A DNA stretch of 64,000 nucleotides from NCBI GenBank assembly GCA_963691655.1, contig OY829326.1, positions 58,087,776 through 58,151,775 of the forward strand, in the 5' to 3' direction. Positions 1 through 12,835 of this stretch are shown one piece after another (the first letter of the stretch is position 1; each line of letters starts with the position of its first letter). The position numbers were made by a program, and so were the translations under genes. The stretch comes from Toxonevra muliebris. Lineage: Eukaryota > Arthropoda > Insecta > Diptera > Pallopteridae. Under the pieces are notes generated by a model, which saw only the letters and a program-made list of their open reading frames with translations, searched no databases and was not told where the DNA came from.

Positions 1-960
1 GTAGCCTTGCTAATGAGACTCCAATGGTTGCAAGTAGAAAGTATAAACTTCATTCGGAATCTTTGATGTAAACCTGCAATGCCGATTCTTATGGACTTAC
101 AAAATTACAAGATCGGAGTCACAGTAAAACATAGGGCGACAGAGCTTTGTGCTGAAGAATCGCAAGCGGAATCGTAGTCATAGTTGCAGAACTTAGTTGA
201 ACGTGAAATATAGATGAAAGCAATAGGAATAGGTGAAGGTACAATCGGAATATTCTAAACCAGTTTTGAAAGAGTTTAAGTTATAGTTGGATTCAATTTC
301 CTTCCCTCCACATTTTTTTATAATTCATGACCAATGATCAAAATTTACGAGATTTTCACGGCAGGGGGCGGGGGGAGGAGGTTTGTGTTTGAGATAAACC
401 CCCTTTCCCCTTGGGTTTGCTATTGGTTTGGGTCAAAAAGTTCCGAACTGGTGGAATAAAAAAATTAAAAATGTAGATTAGAGCAGTGTGTATTGTAAAT
501 TTAAGTCATAGCCAGAGAACTTTGTAAGAAAATTCGAAATCATAGTCATAGCAGGCGGAATCTCTCAATCGATTTCAGAAAATTCTCTATTGAAGGGTGT
601 TTGTGAGAGGGGAACCAAGGGCTTAGAAATTAACGCCCCTTCCTTACATTCGTTAATGACTGAATATATTTTAACGTTATTGTTGTAGAGGCATTAAAAC
701 TATATATTTTTAAAAGACTTAATTTCAGCTGTGGGAATCGCAATTCATGTGCCGAAAAACACCGGTTCTTGTGTTAAAATTTCCATTCCTAATTTTCCCG
801 CGAATTCAAGTCAGAAAACTTGTTCTAGATAATTTAAGGTTATATGTGAAATGATAAAAAAGGAAAGGAGCGTTATAGGAATCGTAGTCTCGCTATAGCC
901 ATCACAGCTTTGTGGAAAATTTCTATGACTCGGCGGCGAAAATTTTGCGAATAAGATTCT
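1..960. repeat. Degenerate ~48-bp repeat field, block 1
   Basis: Recurring but strongly diverged phrases such as 'aatcgtagtcatag', 'cagagctttgtg' and 'cagagaactttgt' appear at about 165-215, 505-570 and 880-950. The same phrases return at 2.8-5.8 kb. The best-preserved units (5580-5740) suggest a period near 48 bp. This looks like an old, decayed minisatellite. No coding frame is supported. A G-rich run (about 362-381) lies inside the block. The exact period and copy number need an alignment. Confidence 0.5.
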
Positions 961-2809
961 AAAATTCACAAGCAAAAAACTATTATATTAAAGTTATACT
1001 TTCTCAACCATTTCTACTCTTAAGAAACATTTGATTTCATTTCCACATAAAATTTAACTGCTGAGATAGTTTCTTCCCACTGGGTTGCTGCTATGTACCT
1101 ATACACTCATACACAGTCATTGCAATTAAAAACAAATCGCCAGTGGTGTTGCTTTTATTTCTTTCGTGTTTTTTTCCTCATTGCTTCTATATCTACACTT
1201 TCAATACATTTTCTATTTTTCATCTGTTTTTTTTTTTTCTTTTTTTGTTTTCTCAACTCCTTTTTTTTATTTTGCTTCAAAGAGAAAACTTATTGAAAAT
1301 TGGAAAAAAAAATTGTAAGCAAAAAAACATAAAATCAAAGAGAAAGAAAAAACTAAAGGGAAATCTCGATTTCCGTTAATAAAAACAGAAAATAAAATAC
1401 AAATAGTAGAAATTCAAATAGAAAATCCCTTTGCTGTGATTTGTTTGCCATAAGTTGATTTGTTCTGTTTTTTTTTAAACATCGCTCTCACTCTCTATCT
1501 GTGTGTGTGTGTGTGTGTTTTTTTTAGGAAAATTTTCAATACTTTTAGTCGAATCGAACATTTGCATGCTATAGTTCTGTGGAAATTACTAGAGAAATTC
1601 ATATTCGTTGTACATAAATGTATAAAAAATCGGAAATTTAAATTTTTGTGGAACTCGGTTGTTTATTACATTTTTATTCATTAGAAAAAATTTTGGGTGA
1701 AAAGGAGGGTAAACTATTTTCTGTGATCATATACTCATACTCAAATTATTTTGAGTAAATGTACAAATACCTACAAATCTACTGCTATTAGAAGAAAATA
1801 AACAGAATATTAAGGAAACGAATAACGCTGTACTAAATAAGTTCAAAGCATCAAATAAACAATAAATAAATTTGAGCATCAGCCTAAAAGTATGCAATAC
1901 TATAAGACCATATTTGGTACTTCGTTATTCATTACACCATAAACTTAATCTTATTTGTTTAAATTTTCTTCTACTTTAATAAAAAATTCCACTTCCACCC
2001 TTCAATTCAATATCATTGATTCTATTCTATATTCACACTTTTATTTACTCGTAGCTATATCTAAAAATAAATTTAATTTACTTTATGCAACAGCAAAATT
2101 TATGGAGCGCATATTTTCAAATAGTATCAACTATTTACGAAATAATTTATTTAAAAACTTTTCTTTTACACAATTACATACTCGTATATTAAATTATATT
2201 AAAGGTCTTCAATACTTATAACCCACACACCTATTTACTTTATATGGATATGTAAATGTGCTATTGCAAAAACAAATAAACATTCAAGTTCTTCTTCTTA
2301 GCTGCAGCAAGTTTCTTGCTCAGTCTTGTGATTCGAAAACAAACAGAAAACTCTTCAAGGATTATTACTACATGGTTCATGCAAAAAAAAAAAAGAAACA
2401 AAAAGGACAAAGCAAAGGAAGTGAGGGAGGTAGGTTAGCAAATATGTAATTGCATGGAATGTTACGAACGATGCTTTACACATGCACACACATACACAGA
2501 CCATGTCATTTATACAAGTGTATGCTCACGCATTCCCTTTAGTACATTGCATAGTTATATGAGTTAAAAAATAAATAAGAAGAGAAAAAAAATGAATGCA
2601 CGGAGTGTTAAGAAGCTCAAAAAGCTAACAGAATTAAATAGTTAGCATTCAGTTTGTTATTTGCTGAGCGTTTAAATAAAAAAACCAAATTGGTTTATGT
2701 ACTTAGTTAGTACTAAGCAGATTTTCCTTTCCTTACTGTTCAAAGTCTTGGAGATTCTAACTTTGTAAATGTGAGAGATTTTCTTTTTTTAACTTAATGA
2801 GCTTCAAAA
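961..2809. other. AT-rich non-coding stretch
   Basis: Long poly-T and poly-A tracts, a GT microsatellite at 1501-1518, and short CATACATA-type sequence. The open frames here translate to phenylalanine- and lysine-rich low-complexity peptides without domain motifs. I see no gene and no recognisable transposon. Confidence 0.6.
1501..1518. repeat. (GT)9 microsatellite
   Basis: Uninterrupted GT dinucleotides followed directly by a poly-T run. Confidence 0.9.
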
Positions 2810-3126
2810 TTACTTTTCTTGTAGATCAGAAAAGTTAGAGAATAAATCTTTCGGCAGGTTACTGTGGTGGTATAGAACTGTATGAAAATTTGTATGTGGA
2901 GCCTTGGAATTAAGTATTAGAGGAACCGAAGTATGAGAGATTTTGATGAAGGCAGTGAAAATCGTAGTAATAACTCGGTTATGATCTGAATCTTGTTTTG
3001 GAAAACTAGAAATCATAATTGAATTGAAATCAGATCATTTACTTACAATACTCAGGAAATTTAACTTTATTTGTAAAGTCTTAATGGGAATTGAAGTAAA
3101 AATTCTTGTTTTGGAATAACTAGAAC

Positions 3127-3773
3127 CAGTGGCGGCTCTAGGACTTGAAGTTGATGGTTGAAGTCGGTTTTACTCTTAATTTGATAATTATAAAACCAAA
3201 TTTTGAATAAAAATAAGACAAATATAACGAAGAGAAATAGATGAAAAACCAGTCCAAAAAACTGATCAAGACTCTGCCAAAAGTTTAGATTATTATTGAG
3301 ACCAGGCCCGCAGTCGATCAAATATTCAGACCAAACTGAGCCTAAAAATCTGAACAAAGTTCAATTAAAAATCTGAACCAAAAACCAGACTAAAATTCAA
3401 ATTAAAAATCAAACGGAACATAAATCAAAAACAGACCTAAATTCAAACGAAATATCAGACCAAACTTCAGAATGAAATCGCGCTAAAAGTCAGACAAAAG
3501 TTCATACTAAAAACCAAACCATAAATCAAACCAAAAACTAAACGAAATCCAGACCAAAAATCAAACAAAAATCCAGACCGAACATTAAACCAAAATTCAG
3601 ACCAAAATCACCGGCAGTATAACTTCTATAAACTAATTTTGAAATCTCAGGTTGAATGTGGTCTAAGGGTATAAAAAATACCGTTGCACTGTTGATAGAT
3701 ATTTCAAGCTCATAAGTTACCACATTTATAAGAGAGTTGCAGCTCTTTAATCCTTTCTCTGGGCCTGCCATAG
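3127..3773. mobile_element. Small hAT-like non-autonomous element (CAGTGGCGG family, copy 1)
   Basis: It begins with CAGTGGCGGCTCTAG and ends in GCCTGCCATAG, an imperfect inverted match. Its right end ('gagttgcagctctttaatcc') resembles the right end of the 16709-18819 element ('gagctgcagtgctcatgtcc'). Flanks ACTAGAAC (3119-3126) and GTTAGAAT (3774-3781) agree at 5 of 8 positions, compatible with a decayed 8-bp target duplication. About 3355-3610 holds a degenerate 'accaaaaatcaga' array, the same type of internal array as in the larger copy. There is no transposase frame. hAT assignment rests on the CAGTG-type end and the 8-bp spacing. Confidence 0.55.
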
Positions 3774-4385
3774 GTTAGAATTTTAATTCATAGTCAGAGA
3801 AATTTGTTTGGAATAATCGAATTCATAGTCATACTTAGTCCGATAACACTGTATAAGAAGAGAAGAAGAGTACAAATAGTAATCACCCGTAGTGCCTTTG
3901 AACTCTTTTCAACGATATAGAACTTAAATGTAGTATCCTTTTGCTTGCTGAGTTGGAGAGACAGCAACAGCCTGGTGACAGAGGACATTAAGAAAAAAAT
4001 AAATCTCAATCAAAACCAGGATCAGTTTTCTTAGATTTTTTTTTTCTCAGAGCTATCCAGAATCATTGTTGGAGTGTTTATTTGTACTGAGGATTTCGAA
4101 GTCGTAGACTGACTTGTAATTTAAATCAGAGAAAAAAATTCTTCGTTTTGAAAGCACTAAGTCAATATCGTGAATCAAAAATTCGGCCGTATTCAGAGTT
4201 AAATTCAGTTCTATATATTTGTTGTTGTAATCGGCGTAAAACACTGATTGCTGGAGTAGGAGTTCATCAGAAAACTTTGTACTATCGATTCCGAAGTCGT
4301 AAACAGATTCCGGGAAAAAATTTTGTGAACAGAAATCAAAGTCGCAATCGGAATCAGAATCAGTTTATTGGGTGTGTAAAGGTAT

Positions 4386-4470
4386 GGTTAGGTTAGGTTG
4401 GAGTGGCTGTTGAGAGACACACTTTGGCTTAAACGGTCCATTGTGATACCACATAGTTGGACCTACAGTT
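4386..4470 (-). mobile_element. SINE 3' tail fragment
   Basis: Matches the tail half of the SINE at 56674-56972. Shared phrases are 'gagtggctgt', a run of A and C, a 'ttgtgataccaca'-like block and 'ttggacctacagt'. The tRNA-like head is absent. On the minus strand it ends in repeated CCTAACC-type sequence. Orientation is taken from the complete copy. Confidence 0.6.
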
Positions 4471-4609
4471 TAAAATAAGTCAATCCTGGTTACATCGGAA
4501 ATATGGCTGTAATCAGAAAAGTTTTTTTTTGTTTCCGAAGGCAGAAATCATCATTCAAAAAGGCCAAAGCCGAAATCGGTATTATATTCAAAGTCTTGCT
4601 TGGTTGGTT

Positions 4610-5310
4610 GGTTGAAGTGTTAGTTTGAAACACACCTTCGTTTCCAACTTGTTAAATGGTGGCTTAATCGACCATCTTGGTTATAGCCCTTTCATCAGGT
4701 TTGACGTTGCGAAAGAAACAACCAAGTGCTTCGGCTTTCTAAAGCGGGGTAAGAAATACTTTATACATCAACTGATCTCCACATGATCTACACTATCTAT
4801 ATCCGTCCCAAAATCGAGTATAATTCGCACTTATAGGCAGGGACTACACGAGCCCAACTAGAGCTCCTAGACCGTATTCAATATCGAGCGGTAAAGCTAA
4901 GAGGAGACAATAGGGTTTCCAGCTCTATTCAATCCTTTGAACATCGCAGAAACGTGCCTGCGTGACTATATTTTGGTGCTATTTTCATGGTGGGTGTTCT
5001 GCGGAAATTCGCGATTCGATCTCTAGGGCTACACAAATCACAAGTGGAAGTCATGCATTCCACGTGGACATGGTATTTCAACGCACGACTTAGTACTGAA
5101 ATAGTTCTTCCCACTGTCGTACCGCGCGATTATGGAATAGGCTCCCTGCAAATACTTTTTCTGATTGTTATGACCTTTCCACATTTAAGACAAACATTCA
5201 CAGGTACTTTTCCCTCTTTCCTTCTCCTATTAACCTGTATTTTTTAATCAACGCAATCTGCATTTATAGGTGCAATATCAATGTGTGTTAAATAATCACT
5301 AAAAAAAAAT
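4610..5310 (+). pseudogene. Jockey-like non-LTR retrotransposon, 3' end of reverse transcriptase
   Basis: From about 4700 the plus strand reads DVAKETTKCFGFLKRGKKYF, then decayed text. It matches the C-terminal 'thumb' part of Jockey-type reverse transcriptases as I know them (pattern AAKCLGFLRRCKKYF, then RPKMEYNSHLWAG). Later parts fit LLDRIQ.RA..L.GD, SS.I.SLEHRRNVAC and a final MWN.LP-type stretch. Multiple stops and frameshifts make it dead. It ends in an A-rich tail near 5300-5310. A second copy of the same family lies at 33484-34058, with identical blocks such as 'tgatctccacatgatcta'. Catalytic residues lie upstream and are missing (5' truncation, usual for LINEs). Confidence 0.7.
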
Positions 5311-5830
5311 AGTTCTCTTAGTCAGATAATACTATACTAAAAGAGGCTAATATCTAATCGAAAACATATTTTTTATCGGAGTAAAAAATTCAATTCCAGA
5401 GGTGTCGAAATCATAATTAGATTCAGAAATGCTTGTTTGAAACTGAAAATCGAGAAATTTTCAATGTTCTGAAAGAATCAAAGTCAATATGTCGAGCAAA
5501 AACGTTAACTATAAAGAAATCAAATACGTTATCGCAGTCAGAGAATTAATTTTCTATGTTTATGAAATAAAAGACGCTAAAGGGCAAGAAAAATCATAGT
5601 CATAATTGGAGTCAGAAAATTTTGTATTGAATGTTTCAAAGTTATAATCTGAATACAAATCAGAAATTGTGTTTTCGAAGAAAATTCGAAGAAAATTTGC
5701 AGTCAAAGAAAAACATTTTCTGTTGAAATTAGAAATCAGAAATCCTAGCCTAGAAATCGAGGTCATAATCAATTATCTTTATTAGAAGAGTCGGCATTAT
5801 CAGAGTCATACGAAGAATAGAATTGTTCGA

Positions 5831-7768
5831 GAAATCAATCTGTATTAGATCCACTGTAAAATAATGGTATGCAGCAAACTACTTTGTATGCAAAAAGAGA
5901 GAGAAAAAAAACAACTAACTATAACTACTACAATGTACTGCGATTACTACGAAGGACAACTATTGCTAAAAATCATTCAACTGTGAACTGAGTTGCAGAG
6001 AGAATGAGTGTAAAATACGAGCATACATACGCACCACACACACACACACCATAACAACATGAAAACTATAATACAGTGTAGTTATGTATGTACTCGCATT
6101 TATGTATGAAAATAAGTATACCCCCTAGCATTATGTGCATATGCATGTATCTGAGTATCTAAAGATGAGCACGTTTTAGCTTGCATAATATTTAAACAGA
6201 ACAAAAAACAAACGAAACAAAATGAAAAATTCACTATAAGTTGATGATGAAAAATCAAAAATCTTCAACGTCTTTGTATACTTATTGTCGTCGTCGTCAA
6301 CGTCAGCAGTGTGTAGTTGCAATAGTAGCAACCAGTAACCGAACAAAACTGCATCAATATCACATTTCATGCTTTAGTTAAGAGAGAAGTGCTGGACGGG
6401 TAAGAGTAGTTGCTTTTCATTGCATACTTTGTGTTAGATATTCATTGAATATCAGTCCGTCAGTTCAACTTGCTCCCGCTCCCGTTTTCTCTCTTGACTA
6501 CTGCTACTGCTGCTCCTGCTACACATTATTGTATAAAGTAGATACTGTTACGTTTTGTGATATGCCTGTAAGCGTTTTGTATTCCAGCTCGTACATAACA
6601 GCATACATAGAAGGACGAATGCGTGTAGATATACTATATGTGTGTGTGTATTTCTTTGGACCATACATGCATGTGGCTAAAAATCTACATACTCCTTTCA
6701 CTTAGTCGCCCACACTTTCACACACAACTAACATAACACCCACACAAAACCAAATGTTCCAAATGCTCACAATCAAGTCACGTTGATTTGAGCGTTCTCA
6801 ACTCAAACTCAACACTCTCAAGCTCAGCTCAGTTTCGCTTTTCAAATTATCCATTCATTTTGCAACAACAGCAAAAGCTATAACAACAACAAAAACAGCA
6901 TCATGTTGTATGTATGAAAAATTTTGTTGCACAATTTTTCATATTTTTCAAATGATATTTTGCAATTTTTTACCCTCATTTTTTGTTTTGTTTTTTGAAT
7001 ACTCATATTGATGATGCTGACTGTTGTATTTTATTAGTATGAGTATTTGTGTGTGTTCTTATGCATGTATTTGTGTAATATGAGCATGTGTTGGTTGCGT
7101 TATGTAGAAGCGTATATATTTATTGTAAATGTTTGTAAAAGTGTTGCAATTGATTTTTATGTAATGCTGCTTTGGTTGTTGTTCTTGTTTCTGTTGTAAA
7201 TGTCATAGATTCTTATAAGAAATTATTTTTGTTTGATTTGAAAATGTATCACGTGCTTTTGTTATTCATCATTCGTAAGATTCTTGATCTATTTTAATAT
7301 TTAAAATTAGCATACAAATTTTTTTCAAAAGATTGGCATTTGTATCTTTTATGTGTACCGCAGATTTCATTCAATTCATTCAAGATTAGAAAACTTTAAA
7401 AAAAAACTTCATAAGCTGGAGGAATTTAAATTTTAATGTGAGGAGCCGAAACCGTTATTTTATATTTTAATTGGCGTAGCAGTCAACTTTAGGTTCTTCA
7501 CTTTACTATTAGTTTAGAGTAGCTTAAAATCAATTGCCGCATTTTACCCAATTTTTCTGCAAAAGCTATTGGATATAGGTAATTATCTTGCGACAGATTG
7601 AGCAACTTCTTAATTCAAATTGCAAATCTTTCTAAATTCCTGTTGACAATTAATAAAAAGTGGTAGAAATTACAAACTAAAAACTAAATCGATGATCGTA
7701 TTTCAGTTCTATTTTGCAGAATATATGTGTGCCGCGACAAGTTAGGGTAGGAGTAAGATCAGCAGCAG
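5831..7768. other. AT-rich non-coding stretch with simple repeats
   Basis: Contains a CA run at about 6036-6050, a CGTCGTCGT run near 6286-6305, and scattered CAACAA (6865-6900). Numerous TATGTATG/GCATACA simple motifs of the kind common in fly introns occur. No open frame has recognisable protein character. Confidence 0.6.
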
Positions 7769-8502
7769 AAATAGGAATAGGAACAGGAATAGGAATAGGA
7801 ATAGGAATAGGAATAGGAATAGGAATAGGAATAGGAATAGGAATAGGAATAGGAGTAGGAATAGGAATAGGAAAAGGAAAAGGAATAGGAATAGGAATAG
7901 GAAAAGGAATAGGAATAGGAATAGGAATTGGAATTGGAATAGGAATAGGAATAGGAATAGGAATAGGAATAGGAATAGGAATAGGAATAGGAATAGGAAT
8001 AGGAATAGGAATAGGAATAGGAATAGGAATAGGAATAGGAATAGGAATAGGAATAGGAATAGGAATAGGAATAGGAATAGGAATAGGAATAGGAATAGGA
8101 ATAGGAATAGGAATAGGAATAGGAATAGGAATAGGAATAGGAATAGGAATACGAATAGGAATAGGAATAGGAATAGGAATAGGAATAGGAATAGGAATAG
8201 GAATAGGAATAGGAATAGGAATAGGAATAGGAATAGGAATAGGAATAGGAATAGGAATAGGAATAGGAATAGGAATAGGAATAGGAATAGGAATAGGAAT
8301 AGGAATAGGAATAGGAATAGGAATAGGAATAGGAATAGCAATAGGAATAGGAATAGCAATAGGAATAGGAATAGGAATAGGAATAGGAATAGGAATAGGA
8401 ATAGGAATAGGAATAGGAATAGGAATAGGAATAGGAATAGGAATAGGAATAGGAATAGGAATAGGAATAGGAATAGGAATAGGAATAGGAATAGGGATAG
8501 AA
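7769..8502. repeat. GGAATA hexanucleotide array, about 122 units
   Basis: An almost unbroken (GGAATA)n tract, on the other strand (TATTCC)n. Interruptions are few: GGAGTA near 7853, GGAAAA near 7872-7884 and 7905, AATTGG near 7925-7937, one GGAATACGA near 8150, and AATAGCA near 8337 and 8354. Most variants sit in the first 170 bp and the last 170 bp. The middle is homogeneous for about 200 bp on either side of 8150. Frames through it encode Gly-Ile, Ile-Pro, Tyr-Ser or Phe-Leu repeats, which arise only because the hexamer has no stop in those frames. They should not be annotated as proteins. Confidence 0.95.
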
Positions 8503-11500
8503 ATACAAATATAAATATGCGACAAAGTTTTAAAAACTTTTTCGATTTTTCTTCAATCTCCACATTAACTTTTTGTAGTTGCAAATGTTTTGCTCTTCTT
8601 TCTTTTTTTATTTGCAACACAATTTTGTACTTTTAATTTTTTTTAATAAGTGGCAATAAATGCACTTTGTTTTGAATAAAAAAGATTTTTTATAAAAATA
8701 ATTTTAGTGAGCTTAAGAAGTCATTTAAACTGCAAGTGATTTTGTATACAAAAAAAATCTTTGTATGTTGTATGTGTGTTCCACGCGTCCTTTTCTGATC
8801 CTACTCACATTTTTCCAAGGTGCCACGCCCAGTCGACTATTAAAAATTTCATATACCCTATTTTATAATGAGGTAACATAGGAATCTTATGCCAAAGTTT
8901 CATTCGATTGAGCCACCACACACAAGACTGCACGGTCGGACAGAAAAGGGGACGTACAGTAGACTGACACGCATACATAGAAACCTGACATAATAAAGTG
9001 CACTAAAGCAATTAAATGCCGTTCATTTATACAAAAATGAGACCGATTTCAGTCCGACCGCACTGACCACTTACACATGCAGAATGATCGACTGGGCACT
9101 TTGGAATCGAAATCTGTACGTGTAAAATTTCTGGTAATTTTGTTTTCGTTTTTTCGATAAAAAGCTTTCTTCTAGGCATAAAAAATGTAGGTGTTGAACT
9201 GAAAAAAAATTCCAAAATTTTATCTTTTGAGACTCAAGGAACACACAGATAATATAGAGAAGCTTGCCTGAATTATCTTTAAAAAGTTATTCATTCACCA
9301 TTTGACCTTGTAAGGTAAAAAATAGTAGTTTATATAAAACAAAATTAAACCAATACCAGATCTTACACAATAATACCAAAGAAAAGCAAAATATTTTTCA
9401 ACATTCATTGTAGAACTTTCCGCCGCTAAATGTTGAAACTTTATTGATTTTACATAAAAACCATTTTAGAAAGTCACAATTTTATTGTCAATCTTGAAAT
9501 TAAAGTAACCAAATATGTAGTTTACAAAAATGTACAATGTTTGTTTTTTGTTTTCATTTTATATTACTGTGTTGCTTTATTTAGTATAATTTTTCAAAAA
9601 AAAAAAAAAAAAAAAAACTTCCGATTGTTGTTAGTTAAAAAATAGCAATACTCAAACCTATACTCCTCAATTCAGACGTACATATATATTCCACTTTAGT
9701 AGTAGTTGCGTGCGCTTCCATCAATATAATCTTCAACAGCAATGAATGAAATAGTAGTGTTGTCTATCCTGCACACACGCACACACCCCCGTTTAGACTC
9801 AGATGTGGCACTTATAAAGTAGTAGATATACCAACACACTTGCATAAAACTATACATACATACAAACAATAAACGTAAACTCATCCATCTGAATACGAGA
9901 GACATACAAAATTCAATTTTTCAATGTAACCAAATGCGCCCAAACTCACTCCCTGAATACTTCCATGGATGGTGGGATGTAGATAGCATTTACACACACA
10001 CTTACAGATATATACATTACATATATATGTAGACATGATGCATGTGCTGCATGCATGTATATGTGGTATGTTATCAAGCCTGTCCAAAGCTCATTCACTA
10101 TGTAACTCTAGCATATACAAGTGTATGTGCAAGTGTGGGTGCATCAAAGTGATTAATGTCTGTGGCAAATGCATTAAATTCTGTTAAATGTATTACAATT
10201 TTACAATATCAAGAAGAGAGCGAGACGTGTGAATCATAGTAAAGCATGTGAAACATTTGTAAAGTCTTTCAGATTTTTGAAATTCAAAAGCATTTGACGC
10301 ATCGAATGGTTACAAGGATAGGGTCCTACTATGATGATGATGATGCATTATCAACAACAATACCAGCAGTCAGCAGTGTATAAGAAACTATCTATTAAAT
10401 GCAAAATCATCAGCGCCAAAGTTGCCACTAACTAACATGAATTAATAACATTTTTTTTTTTACATGATGCAAATACACAGTTAACTAGCTATGCATTTAA
10501 TAGCATCAGATTTCAGTTTGCTGCAATGCATGCATTTCTGACATATAATATTCTTTTTACCGTGAATCATGTATGCGAATATTTTGCAAATCTGCTGCAT
10601 GTACATAATATTCAACTACAAAAGTAATAATTTTTTGCATGCTATAGCTTTTAACGCTATTTGGCATCAGATGTTTCCACTTTTTTCACCTTCATCATCT
10701 CTGTGCTGCTACTCTCTGAGGATATATTTAAATTAATGGAAACTCAATTTGTTGCCTGTGCGCTCCAAAGTGGTTTTCACAAATATTTTCTATAATATAA
10801 TAATAATTTTCTACCTTCGGTTTTTTTTTTTTTTGTTTTTGTTGGTGTTGTTGTTTGGTTTATGCTTTTAACTGTGATGCGGCTGTGGCAGCCGCAGTGG
10901 CTTGCTTCTTGTTTCTTTTTTTTTTTTTTTTGCAAATTTTTTTTTCTGTTTTTTTTATCGACTTTGATGCACAAATGATTTTTGCAAGTTTTTCCCCATT
11001 TATTTGCCTTAGCAAAAGTATGAAAACAAATTTTATTAGCTTTGAAAATTGTTTAATTACTTTTAGCAATTAAGCGAAAAAAAAAGCATGACAGCACTGA
11101 GCGTTTGGAAATTGAGTTTCATATACTAGTTATGAAACATATGCAACTTTAATAGTAAAAAAATGTATAGCTGCTGATGCGTATGAATAAATGTTACAAA
11201 TGCTACAAAAAATTTTTAAAATTTTATAGCTAAAATTGAGAAAAATGCATTAATATAATAATGCATTGATAATTTCGATAGCATTGAAAAAGTGCGTATT
11301 GCGTTTTTATTGCCATTAAAAAGTATTTGGGAAAAACACTGAACAGTGGTGATGCAAAAGAAGCTGAACGTGTTTCAGCCCCCATTTAGATTTTTGAATC
11401 AGAGATGTGGGACCGAAAAAATTGTAACATAGAAAAATCAAAAATCAAGTAAACCGTGAATCCAAATTATGCAAAGTTTTTTTTTTATACTTCACTTGAT

Positions 11501-12094
11501 GATAACGACCTCGATTATTTCATTCAAAAAAAATATTCATAAACAAATGTGGTTGTATTAAATACAAATGTGGGAGTAAAAGAGACTAAAAGTGAAGCTT
11601 TAGGAAAAATTTTTGATTCCGAGTTTCTTTAATCATAACCTCAAAAAAAAAAAACAAAAAAAAATATGGCCAAAAATGACAAAAAATTCACAGAATAATC
11701 AACTTAAATTTTTTCAAATAAATGTTATTCAATGTGGATTCCAAACGCATTTTTTTATCGTGAAGGATATAATTGCGATAACTCATTGACTTGTCATTAT
11801 TGATGGTGCACCCAACTTCAAAAAAATAACCAAAAATGCTAAAAAAAAAACGAGATATTAATTTTCTTCAAACGATTATCAGTGGAAATTTGGGCCATTC
11901 TCAATTATGAGGAATTCGAATGAGGTTGCCATATATTCCCTAAATTCGTGCAGTCATAGCATTGAAAGAGACCTTCCGAGTCGGGGTGCTCTGAGCAATA
12001 ATGGGATAAAGAATTAATCATATTTTAAGATTGATTTTGCAAATAAGATGGTTCCTAATATCTGGCGTCACCCAGACCACGGCTATGTATAATG
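8503..12094. other. AT-rich non-coding stretch
   Basis: No gene seen. Near 8815-8870 is a short phrase ('ggtgccacgcccagtcgac' followed by AT-rich sequence) of the kind found in dispersed fly repeats. A 22-base poly-A run lies near 9597-9618. TATA/CATACA simple sequence lies at 9830-10060. ATGATG repeats lie near 10330-10345. Poly-T with GTT repeats lies at 10820-10960. From 11340 to 12094 the sequence is A/T homopolymer rich and may be the diverged upstream part of repeat A. Confidence 0.55.
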
Positions 12095-12575
12095 AAAAGT
12101 GAAGTAGTCCGAAGTGTTTGAAGAGCCGCTGGTTATAACTCTGCAATCAGATTTTAAAAAATTAAAATTTAAAATGAAGTTTAAAGTGAATGAGCCAGCT
12201 GATACTGCACAATAAAGTATTGCTTTTTATTATCTTTCAAATAAGTCTAACTTTACAAGGATCCAATAAATTTTTCTATTTTTTATTAAGTTTTAAACTT
12301 TTCGAACTCAGTTACAGAACGAAACTCTATATAAAAAATAATTACTGACTATGAAAGCCGGATTGCTCAGTATCACCTTCTCTTTTTGAATCCAAAATCA
12401 AACCTCATGTCAAAGAAAAGAAATCAGATTTGGCCGCATAGTGTAACTAAGATTTTAAATGAACTTTTTTATATTTGGCTTTTTAGAAAGAAACCGATGG
12501 AAGTAACAAATACTTAAAAATCTTTCCATAGATCAGAACCCCCGGACGCTTCCTCCCAAGTACGGCCTTAGTTTG
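12095..12575 (+). repeat. Dispersed repeat A, copy 1
   Basis: Matches 49325-49885 in the same orientation. Shared blocks include 'gaaatcagatttggccgcat', 'atcaaacctcatgtcaaaga', 'aaccgatggaagtaa' and 'gattgctcagtatcacc'. Both copies end near a 'tacggcctt' phrase. There is no coding frame and no visible terminal repeat, so the class is unknown. Confidence 0.75.
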
Positions 12576-12835
12576 GCAGATTTGGGTCTATAGGTGCAAT
12601 ATTGATATTACTGCTGGTGTACCACTCTGTTTAATTATTAACGTATTGTATAAATGAAAGAACATATTTTTCCTTCAGCGTTATAATTAATTTTATTTAG
12701 AAATCGAAAATAGGTGCTTGATGCGATTTGGATTCGCGGGTGTAACTATAAGAGTTATAGTAAAGAGACTTCGAGAATATAAATAAAGGGGCGGCTTTTA
12801 TAGCCGTTGCCACAATAAAATAGTAAGCTTAGAAT

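Larger units (their letters stand above)
2810..5830. repeat. Degenerate ~48-bp repeat field, block 2 (interrupted)
   Basis: Continuation of the block-1 family. Phrases of the type 'atagtcagagaaatttgt' (3790), 'catcagaaaactttgt' (4267) and 'ggagtcagaaaattttgt' (5605) recur. The field is interrupted by a hAT-like element (3127-3773), a SINE tail (4386-4470) and a LINE 3' end (4610-5310). All three therefore look younger than the array. Both sides of the 3127-3773 element show array units. Confidence 0.5.

Noticed and set aside
7677..8620. Four overlapping long open frames (up to 292 codons) of Gly-Ile, Ile-Pro, Phe-Leu and Tyr-Ser repeats
   Set aside because: They are the direct translation of the GGAATA hexamer array, which lacks stops in those frames on both strands.
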